64,000 nt of DNA. Origin: Branchipolynoe longqiensis (Eukaryota > Annelida > Polychaeta > Phyllodocida > Polynoidae). The notes under the pieces were generated by a model. The model saw only the letters and a program-made list of their open reading frames with translations. It had not been told where the DNA came from and did no database searches. The number at the start of each line of letters is the position of its first letter. The first letter of the stretch is position 1. This document shows positions 55,985 through 64,000 of the stretch, piece after piece. The translations under genes and the position numbers were made by a program. Location: NCBI GenBank assembly GCA_030323885.1, contig CM059192.1:68545890-68609889 (forward strand), in the 5' to 3' direction.

Positions 55985-56290
55985 TTGATATGGGTTCAGT
56001 GAGGAGATGTAATTCAGTTCTGAGATGTCGGTTTTGGCCACCCTGGTAGCTGCAACCACTCTCAATACCACAGTAGGCGTAGAAAAGCTAGGAGGTAATC
56101 ACAATGAGCAGTAGGGGTTGTTTGTTGGGGTTCACATCCTAGCGACATATAAGGTAACAATACACATAAATCTATATCGCAGGGGTGATGAAAAGGGGAA
56201 ATATTGCGCCTAGAGAACGATTCGAAACCACACCTCTTGCATTCCGGCCTAGTGTGCTAACCATTACACCAGCTAGGTTTCCTGATGTCA
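55985..56290 (-). repeat. SINE-A tail scrap and inverted SINE-B
   Basis: 56117-56160 has TTGTTGGGGTTCACATCC; 56190-56290 is inverted SINE-B with GATTCGAAACCACACCTC and GTGTGCTAACCATTACACC. Confidence 0.75.
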
Positions 56291-56678
56291 CCCCCCTATC
56301 CGCACCCACCTGTCTATGTGTCTTCTTACCTGAGAGGATATATATTACAGTAGTTAATGGTGACGTCAGAGGTTACGTTCAAGGGCAGGCATGTGGCAAA
56401 CCACAAATTAGCATAATTTGTTGATCATCGTGACATCAGACATGTAGATCGCCATTTTGGAGACAAGCTAATTTCTGTGATAGCTAGTGTCATAAAGTAA
56501 AGCCATCAGAGTGGAAGTAGCCATGATATCACCCCCCCCCCCTCCAACACCCCGACTTTATGATATCACATGAGGAAAGTTGACAAATTTATACCGTACA
56601 TCTTTTTTAAGCTGCGAAATGGGTCACTTCAAACTAAAGTACATTAGATTATAACTACCAACCTAATATATATAACTA
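56291..56678. other. Non-coding spacer
   Basis: C run near 56535. No gene recognised. Confidence 0.4.
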
Positions 56679-57053
56679 CAGTAAAGCCTCTCTAAATCGA
56701 CTTCCCATGGGACCGACTTTAAATGGTCCATTTAGGGAGGTGGGAGGTTTATGGAGTTAGAATATGGTTACAATGGTAGTGTTGGGACCCAAATAAAGCA
56801 ATCGATATAGGGGAGTGGTCCATCTGTGGAGGTGGGGAGGTTAGGGAGGTTTTGCTGTACAGTAAAACCTCTCTAATTCGACCGACCATAGGACCGATTT
56901 TGAATGGTCCATTTAGGGAGGTGGTCGGATTAGTTTTTTTTTTCCATTTTGTTACAATGGTATTGCATGGGCAATAGTTTGGGACCTAAATAAAGCGATC
57001 GATATAGGGGAGTGGTCGATCTGTGGAGGTGGTTGGTTAGAGGGGTTTCACTG
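56679..57053 (+). mobile_element. Two TIR-1 elements sharing one TA
   Basis: Copy 1 is 56679-56857 and copy 2 is 56860-57053, separated only by TA (56858-56859). Copy 2 contains a T run at 56935-56943. Confidence 0.9.
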
Positions 57054-57362
57054 CACATCATAGCTGGTGCTTCACTACAGTTGCATCGTTTTAACAAGTA
57101 AACCACGTTCAACTTACGCTTCCTCCTCTATTCTTTGTGAAAGTTGAATCTGCACCCAGAATTGTATTGAATAAGAAAGTTTTAGGCTTTGTGTATTGAT
57201 TTAGAATTTCAAGAAGTGAGTCAAGACAGACAGACACCTCAATGTTTGCACTCGTATCTCTTGTGGGAATACTGTCGCATAATCGATATCCAGCTACGGT
57301 CTTGGGGTAGGGCAGCTCACAAGTGTAAGAAGGAGAATTTACCAAAGATTGTTTATTTGGTG
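57054..57362. other. Non-coding spacer
   Basis: No element recognised. Confidence 0.35.
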
Positions 57363-57658
57363 CTAGTTGTTTTACATCTTAGAAACATCTAAGGTCATAT
57401 CAGGATACCAACTTGTGACGGTGCACACCCTTGGTGACTTTATAGTGTTGCCCCACTGGAAGACCAGGCTACCAGCACCATGACCCAATATCCCACAGTC
57501 ACATTATCCTGATACTGTACTAACCAGTCCTTGTCCTATCCTATCTTATTAATGTCTAGCGCCAGGCTAGGTAATGAGAAGTATCAATTTTATAAGTCAT
57601 CAGTTTGACTTGGCTGGTATACGAACTCCCGACCTTCCACACGGGAAGCCTGCACATC
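57363..57658 (-). repeat. SINE-A, head cut by an inverted-repeat element
   Basis: Tail TTTTACATCTTAGAAAC to head GACCTTCCACACGGGAAGCC, interrupted at CTGCACATCT. Confidence 0.85.
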
Positions 57659-57659
57659 T

Positions 57660-58374
57660 GGGCCCATATGCAGGAGTCAGTGTTAGCGGGGTTTGGTGTT
57701 ACAGCCTGTTACCATTTAGCTATCACCGACGTCGGGAACTGTGTCAAGTGGTATGCAGGAGCGCGTAACACTTTCATTATAGCTAAACGTGAATTTATTT
57801 ATAGATTTGGGAAATCCCTCTGCGTCTGTACCCATATATTAGGCTTAAATATATTAAATGCTATCATATTTAACAGAATTAGATACGCAATAAGTGAAAT
57901 TTCATGAAATTAACCCTAAATTCGAAGCGATATTAATGCTGCCACTGCAACGGCGGCGATATTAATATTTTTGAACCGACAAATGCAAGCAACCGCCCCC
58001 GCCACCAGTATGGAAAGTGACGTCGATGCGGCGACGGCGGCGATTTGTTTACTTTACATTCGTCGATTTGAAAATATAAATATTAATATCGCCGCTGATC
58101 CGGCAGCAGCGTTAATATCGCTTCGAATTTAGGGTTAATTTGATCAAATTTCACTTATTGCATATGTAATTCTGTTAAATATGACAGCATTGAATAGATT
58201 TGGAACTCGCTATACCTCCTATCTATCAGGGGTAAGGTAAGACCGGTTAAGGTTTTGGTGTTAGGCCTATCACCGCCTCGTGCATACCATTTTTCGCCGC
58301 TAACCAGGAAATTCCCACCTACCACCGTTTTGGCTCGCTAACACCGAATACCACCGACTCCTGCATACGGCCCC
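57660..58374. mobile_element. Nested inverted-repeat element (GGGCC-TATGCAGGAGTC ends)
   Basis: Outer arms GGGCCCATATGCAGGAGTC and GACTCCTGCATACGGCCCC. An inner inverted repeat of about 80 bp (TTTAACAGAATTAGATACG at 57870; CATATGTAATTCTGTTAAA at 58160) encloses a CG-rich centre (GGCGACGGCGGCG). The inner arm also occurs at 5960-6050. Confidence 0.8.
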
Positions 58375-58936
58375 TGGTGACCAGTAAAGAGATAACATAT
58401 CATATTTCAGTATTCTTATCTATTGGCAATAGTAGATTTAGCATAGCTCTACTATAACTGAAATTCAGTAAAAGTGGAAAGAAATATTGAATTACTCACA
58501 TATTATATATTTAAATTTGTGATTATAATCTTTGTATATTTTTGTTATTAACTACAGGCATGTGATTGGGTGCAGGAAAAAAACATGATTTTTTTTGTTT
58601 AGGTTATCGTGGGGACACACAGCATCCCACTGAGTCACGAGAGGGATGCAAATAGTGGATTTGAGAGGTGTTTCGGCAGCCAGAAAAAACCCGGAATTCG
58701 GTTAAAACCTGAGAAATCACATGCCTGTAACTAAAACAAAATAAACAGAAAGTCTGATCCTACTCAAGCCACCATGTTTGATACAGGCTAAGAGTTACAG
58801 CTGTCGTTTATCTCAGTGCACTTCAGTACTCGCTATTTATAACTTCTTCAAAACCCGGAGGTGGGTGATATTGATATTCCATGCCACAACACCTTCATGG
58901 TGCGGACCACAGCTTTGCTCGACACTCGGCATGCAG
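58375..58936. other. Non-coding spacer
   Basis: No gene or element recognised. Confidence 0.4.
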
Positions 58937-59960
58937 TAGAGACGGCAGTACGACGTACACAGACCTTGTGTAGCTCGTCTATCCTACATGCATAGTGTCA
59001 AAAAGTGATGTTACAGACGGCAGTATGACGTACACAGACCTTGTATAGTGGGTCTATCCTACACGCATAGTGTCAAAAAGTGATGTTACAGACGGCTGAA
59101 GGATGGACACAGACCTTGTGTAGCTCGTCTGTCTTACACGCATAGTGTCAAAAAGTGATGTTACAGACGGCAGTACGACGTACACAGACCTTGTGTAGCT
59201 CGTTTGTCCTACACGCATAGTGTCAAAAAGTGATGTTACAGACGGCAGTACAACGTACACAGACCTTGTATAGCGGGTCTATCCTACACGCATGGTGTCA
59301 AAAAGTGATGTTACAGACGGGAGCACAACGTACATGGACCTTGTACAGCTCGTCTGTCCTACACGCATAGTGTCAAAAATCGATGCTACAGACAGCAGTA
59401 GGACGTACACCAACCTTGTATAGCTCGTCTGTCCTACACGCATACTGGCACAGTGTCAAAAATCGATGTTACAGACGGCAGTATGATGTAAATGGACAAT
59501 GTATAGCTCGTCTGTCCTAGATGTGCAGTGTCAAAAATCGATGTTACAGACGGGAGCACAACGTACATGGACCTTGTACAGCTCGTCTGTCCTACACGCA
59601 CAGTGTCAAAAATCGATGTTACAGACAGCAGTAGGACATACACAGACCTTGTATAGCTCGTCTGTCCTACATGCATACTGGCACAGTGTAAAAAATCAAT
59701 GTTACAGACGGCAGTAGGACGTACACAGACCTTGTATAGCTCGTCTGTCCTACACGCATACTGGCACAGTGTCAAAAGTCGATGTTATAGGCGGCAGTAT
59801 GATGTAAATGGTTCATGTATAGCTCGTCTGCCCTACATGTACAGTGTCAAAAATCGATATTACAGACGGCAGTACAATGTACATGGACCTTGTACAGCTT
59901 GTCTGTCTTACACACAGTGTCAAAAATCGATGTTACAGATAGTAGTAGGACGTACACCAG
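58937..59960. repeat. 75-bp satellite array, about 14 units
   Basis: TTACAGACGG (or variants) starts units at 59011, 59086, 59161, 59236, 59311, 59386, 59469, 59543, 59619, 59702, 59785, 59860 and 59933. The 83-bp spacing marks an 8-bp insertion (TACTGGCA) shared by three units; smaller departures are 74, 76 and 73. Confidence 0.95.
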
Positions 59961-60493
59961 GGTGTAGGCGGTTTGTGGTGGAGGTGTAGGGGTCTTGCAG
60001 AGCGGCACTTCACAATCTTTAGCATCCCTAAACCCCCACCACACACCCATCACAGCCCTAAACCCCTACCACACACACCTATGCCCCTACACCCCACAAC
60101 ACACCTATACCCCCAGTATCCCTTACAACCCCACCACACCTAAACCCCCACCACACACCTAAACCCCCACCACACACGTACACACACACCCTCACCACAC
60201 ACTTACACACACACCCTCACCACACACCTACACCACACCCACACCTCACCCCACACACCACACCCTACCACCCTCAACCCCACCACAGACCTATACCCCC
60301 ACCACACAGCACCCCCACACACCTACACCCCCACCACACACCTACACCACCACCACACACCTACACCACCACTTCCCTAAACCCCCACCACATACCTACA
60401 CCCCCACCACACACCTAAACCCTCACCACACACCTACACCCTCACCATCCACCTACAGCTCCACCACACACCCCCACCACACACCTACACCAG

Positions 60494-60529
<36 letters not shown>

Positions 60530-60535
60530 ACCTAC
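59961..60535. repeat. ACC/CCCCA-rich minisatellite ending in AC repeats
   Basis: Irregular CCCCCACCACACACCTACA units for about 500 bp, ending in a (CA)n run at 60496-60522. Very strand-asymmetric: almost no G on the plus strand. Confidence 0.9.
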
Positions 60536-60763
60536 ACCCTTCTATCCAATCATGATGGCCGACTTGGACCGGGAACGGGTGCTGCCACCAAGTGTATAGC
60601 AAGAGTAATGGCTCATGAAAGGTCCCCATTGGGGCCCAATGCCCCCCCCCCCCTCAGCTTTGCAGGTTCTAAGCACATTTCAGGCACTATACACGTCGTC
60701 CATAGGTTAGCAGTGCAGTCATGGGGCAAGACGTAAAACACAGCAATCAGCTAATGCTCGGCG
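60536..60763. other. Non-coding spacer
   Basis: C run at 60641-60653. Nothing else recognised. Confidence 0.35.
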
Positions 60764-60972
60764 ACCGGACGTGGTGGCCGAATCGGTAGAGCGCAGGCTC
60801 CCCGTGCGGAAAGTCGGGAGTTCGATTTCAGGTCAATTCAAACCAATGACTTATAAAATTGATACTTGTCCCTACCTAGCCTGGCGCTCGGCATTAATAG
60901 GATAAGACAAGGACTGGTTATCCCAGAGTCAATATAATGTGACTGAGTGGGATATCAGGTCATGGTCCTTAA
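60764..60972 (+). repeat. SINE-A, 3'-truncated
   Basis: Head GGTGGCCGAATCGGTAGAGC with intact A box, B-box GGAGTTCGATTTC; stops after GGGATATCAGGTCATGG. Confidence 0.85.
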
Positions 60973-61255
60973 TGCTCGGTGACCATAGTGGGCTTTGCGG
61001 GTGTTCTGGGTTAGTTTTTTGGGGGGTTTTAAGGAGAGTGGTTTGGGGAGGAAAGGTCACCAACCCATGAAAGTAGTTCATGTTATGGTCATCCCACACC
61101 AGACAACACATTGTTACCATAGTTACCCGGCCCCAGGACAGGGATAGGGCCACTCACTCTCACTCCACCCTCCCAGGCTCACTCTCCCTCCCTCCGCCCT
61201 CCCACACTCACTCTCCCTCCCTCCGCCCTCCGATATTACACATATTATATATATA
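60973..61255. other. Non-coding, with a short CTCC tandem
   Basis: CACTCTCCCTCCCTCCGCCC occurs twice at 61180 and 61208. Confidence 0.5.
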
Positions 61256-61259
61256 TACA

Positions 61260-61500
61260 TGTGAAGTGGGCGAGACTACTCGTCCTGTGACAATTGCGGG
61301 CTTGGGCCGATTAGCTCGCATTCTGAAATGCGGGCTACTCGCCAAGACAGACCCGCATTTGCCACCATTTGCGGGGCGCCGGGTTCCCTGCTGTAACGCA
61401 TTGCTAGGAGACGTCAATTGTGACTTTCCTAGCAACGGTGGAAGGTCGAGCGCTCGGGCTCCGACCCATCAGACGTGTTTATGCACGCTCTGATGTTTTA
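61260..61500. promoter_or_regulatory. GC-rich island with CRE-like and X-box-like half sites
   Basis: TTGCTAGGA (61401-61409) and TCCTAGCAA (61427-61435) are inverted around GACGTCAAT (61410-61418). GCGGGCT/GCGGGGCG blocks lie to the left. Not part of any repeat family seen here. It could be a promoter or first exon, in either direction; no transcript is recognisable. Confidence 0.35.
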
Positions 61501-61955
61501 GACGAGATTTAGGCTTTTATTGTCGGAATTCCAAACTTATTTAACTTAATTATATGGGAGGGGATTTACTTCTTCATATCCATCATATTGCTGAACTTAT
61601 ATTGTACTAGCTATGGTAAGAATAACGCCGTGAGCTCTTAAAAGGTCAATTGGAACGTTCCTTGCATTCTTTACTATTCTCCAGTCTTCTTGTATATTAA
61701 CTGCTATGGTCAACTTGCTATTCGATTGCTTTGTATGTAATTAAGGGCTTTCTGCCTACTAGGCCATATACAGCCGATTAACCCATCTGCGGGGAGATAA
61801 TAGACATATTAATGGAATTAACATAGTGATATTTGGCTGAAACTAAGACATTAACGTAGGCTGATCATCAGTAACAGTAGCAGAAACACAGGGAGTGTCT
61901 GCTTAGTTCTGGATTAAATCAAGTATATTAACACACACCGATTGGTGGGGAGGCC
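61501..61955. other. Non-coding spacer
   Basis: AT-rich; no element recognised. Confidence 0.4.
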
Positions 61956-62598
61956 TGTCACACGACGACGTAACGAGCAAAAGTAAGCCTGACGTGATCA
62001 CGTTTCGTCATTACGTTGACATACGTTGGGTTACGTTATGATGACGTCAGAATGACGTTCGACTGACGTCGAGCTACGTCATGTTACGTTGTGTTATGTC
62101 GGCATGCGTCAAAGTTTTGAACCTGTTCAAAACTTTCGACGTAACTCGAATGTAAGGGTTTACGTTCGCCGTACGTTCTGTACATGTTCAGCGAACGTCA
62201 ATGACGTTAAACAAATGTTAGTCAAATGCTGCTCACTACGTTCAACTACGTTCCACCACATTAAACCCAGTGGAAACGTCCACGTGGCGTAATGGGAACG
62301 TCAGGAGAACATCAGGAGAACATACGTTCAACGTTTCACCACCGTGTCATGACGTATGTAACATCACGTAACGTAGTTCTGGCGATGGAATAATGTTCAT
62401 AATTTTCCGTGAGCGTAATGACATTGTCCTCTCTCGTTGAATGACAGTATCACTATGCTTTACCGACATTAAGCTCTCATCAACTACGCTGCATCCACGT
62501 TCAACTTGTGCCCAAATTTGGATACTACGCCGAGAAGTTCACCGTTCTTCACTTTCTCCCTACGCTGACGTTGTTACGTCGTAGTGTGACAGGGCCTT
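61956..62598. mobile_element. TIR-5 element, ACGT-rich interior
   Basis: AGGCCTGTCACACGACGACG is inverted as CGTCGTAGTGTGACAGGGCC. The interior is dense in ACGTTGACATACGTTGGG-like words and follows the 29357 element in places (AAACTTTCGACG; GTTAGTCAAA). Confidence 0.8.
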
Positions 62599-63288
62599 TA
62601 AAACAATAAGTAACTCCTTTCTACGATAAATGCGGGGAGAGGGACAAAACTGTATTTCTATGATACTCTGGCTGTCCGCCCTTACTTAGTCCAGGAATGA
62701 CACCGACAGAGACGGTCTACCTGCAGATGGGAGGAGAGGCGGCGGCGGCCCGTGGCAGGCCCAGGATATTCACATGGAAATAATTACATAAATTAACACA
62801 TATGCTTGCCTTAGGCGGGGGCGAAATAGCCGAATGGTTAAAGATATATATAGAGAGAGAGAGTGAGAGTGTGAGAGAGTGAGAGGGGGCAAGGCATGGA
62901 GAAACAGAAACAGAGGAGCCATTATATTTGTATGTACATACTATCCATAGTTGTACTCACATCAGGAATTACTTCATGGTGTCAGAATTAGGCACCTTCA
63001 TCTTAAAACCAGCTAGTTAAGGGTATGTTGTTGTCTGACTCAGCACTCTTCTCCCCCCTTCACACAGTCACCAACGGGAGCATCAATGTCCAGAACTTAT
63101 TATCCTCAGTCAATAATCAAAATTGTTGGCTCATTTCTGACATCCCTCACTACCTGTCAGCCACCACCCATGTCCCCTCCATACTTGTCTTAGGTTAGAA
63201 TGCGCGTCGGGTGGTTTCATTAATTATTCAGCGATACTCAGCGGTCTGTAACCTGTGTTTATTGATAAACCGGGGTGAATGTGTGGTG
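62599..63288. other. Non-coding, with a tRNA-like scrap
   Basis: GCGAAATAGCCGAATGGTTAA (62820-62842, shown in part) resembles a tRNA-Ser/Leu 5' half with A box, cut off by a (GA)n run. Nothing else recognised. Confidence 0.45.
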
Positions 63289-63625
63289 GTTGTTGGAGTT
63301 TTATGTCCTGGCAACATCTAAGGTCATATCAGGACGGGTACCGATTTGTAACAGTGCACACTCATAGCGACGGGTCAACTCAGTACCAGGATAATGTGAA
63401 TGTGTGGTAAACCAGGCCACCAGCACCATGACCGATATCCCACTCAGTCACATTATCCTTACACTGACCTAACCAGTCCTTGCGCTGTCCTATTCATGCC
63501 GAGCACCAAGCTAGGAAGCGACAAGTATCAATTTTATAAGTCATTGGTTTGACTCGACCGGGAATTGAACTCTCGATCTCCTGGAAGGGTGGTCTGTGCT
63601 CTACCGATTCAGCTATCGCGCCCGG
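63289..63625 (-). repeat. SINE-A, full length
   Basis: Tail TTGGAGTTTTATGTCCTGG; an unusual inner stretch (GGTCAACTCAGTACCAGG) repeats body sequence in the opposite orientation; head ends TTCAGCTATCGCGCCCGG. Confidence 0.85.
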
Positions 63626-63868
63626 TTGTGATGGTTGTAAAATGGCTGTTCCTTGACTGAGTCAGAGCTGCGTTCTGGAACGTTCCTGCGTTGGCGTCTC
63701 GTTTACTCTGCGTGAGCAGACCGCACTGGAAATTAGTGTCGCGTGACCACCCACATCTTTTTTCCCCCCTTTCTTTAAAATAAATATATATTGTTTTGAG
63801 GGTCTCTTTTGGATATAACTGATTGGGGGAGGGAGGCCACAGGCGGTATTTGTTTTACACAAAGATTT
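63626..63868. other. Non-coding spacer
   Basis: Nothing recognised. Confidence 0.35.
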
Positions 63869-63963
63869 GTTTGTTTGTTTGTTTGTTTACGTCCTGGCAA
63901 CATTTAAGGTCATATCAGGATGGGTACAGACTTGTGCGCACTCACGGCGACTTTTAATAGCAC
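63869..63963 (-). repeat. SINE-A tail and body fragment cut by TIR-1
   Basis: TTTGTTTACGTCCTGGCAAC to GCGACTTTTAATAGCAC, where the TIR-1 element starts. Confidence 0.85.
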
Positions 63964-63965
63964 TA

Positions 63966-64000
63966 CAGTAAAACCTCTCTAAATCGACCGACCATGAGAC
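63966..64000 (+). mobile_element. TIR-1 element, cut by window end
   Basis: TA then CAGTAAAACCTCTCTAAATC and GACCGACCATGAG, inserted in the SINE-A fragment. Confidence 0.85.

Noticed and set aside
59434..59989. Repeat-containing small proteins on both strands
   Set aside because: 75-bp satellite (25 codons per unit) keeps frames open by chance.

Overview
This window is eukaryotic nuclear DNA. The coding sequence is split by consensus GT-AG splice sites, and almost everything else is SINEs, short inverted-repeat transposons, satellites and microsatellites. Two repeats point to a mollusc, probably a gastropod: the one near 14.0-14.25 kb (end motif TTTATTTAACGACACCACT) and the SINEs with CAATCAATC tails at 47.8-50.7 kb resemble repeats that I recall from mollusc genomes. 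That assignment is inference from memory, with no database search.

One gene is clear. A 3,253-bp internal exon on the minus strand (20033 down to 16781) encodes the long disordered N-terminal region of an EFA6/PSD-type Arf6 exchange factor and stops about 25 residues into the Sec7 domain at a GTGAGT donor. It carries an 18-residue candidate for the microtubule-eliminating motif of invertebrate EFA6, five SxIP motifs (EB1-binding type) in Ser/Pro/Lys-rich sequence, and a GSP-S-K repeat block. The remaining Sec7, PH and coiled-coil exons should lie below 16.78 kb and the earlier exons above 20.03 kb; I could not find either, so both flanking introns are very long or run out of the window. The intron side of the 3' splice site is a 76-bp tandem array that repeats the acceptor itself.

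Repeat families, named here and used below. SINE-A: tRNA-like head with A and B boxes, body, and tail ending in CCAGGACGTAAAACTCC; about 40 full or partial copies in both orientations. SINE-A' is a variant in which the body switches after GGGCAAGGAGCAGTGG. SINE-B: a second tRNA-like family (TGTAATGGTTAGCACA ... GGGTTCGAGTCCC). SINE-C: ends in GGCGTAAAGCAAC plus CAAT repeats. TIR-1: about 190 bp, CAGTAAAACCTCTCTAA ends, TA target duplication. TIR-2: ends like GCATAGTCCGATGG. TIR-3: GGGCGTAATCGATTAA ends. TIR-4: CCGGTGT ends. TIR-5: GGCCC-GTCACAC ends with TAA/TTA target duplications. TIR-6: ATTCCTTA-CG-GG ends. TIR-7: TAGACTACATCAC ends. TIR-8: AGCCGTGT-TACAC ends. Two hAT-like elements have 7-8 bp target duplications. 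No transposase gene is visible, so all are non-autonomous. Many are nested inside one another, which gives a relative order of insertion.

Layout: 0-5 kb old TIR elements and SINE scraps; 5.3-5.8 kb a GC-rich island; 6-16.7 kb SINEs and TIR elements; 16.8-20.6 kb the EFA6 exon and acceptor array; 21-23.9 kb nested SINEs and TIR elements; 24.3-25.25 kb AT palindromes and a TACA microsatellite; 26-38 kb SINEs, TIR-4/5/7 elements and GT tracts; 38-42 kb nested elements; 42.5-43.1 kb a 45-bp tandem array; 43-50 kb SINEs, TIR elements and a decayed satellite; 51-54.6 kb SINEs, a pogo-like element, a polypurine tract and a TIR-6 element; 55.4-56 kb a broken LINE 3' end; 56-58.4 kb TIR elements; 58.9-60.5 kb a 75-bp satellite joined to an ACC-rich minisatellite; 61.2-61.5 kb a GC-rich island with CRE and X-box-like half sites; 62-64 kb TIR-5, SINE-A and TIR-1.
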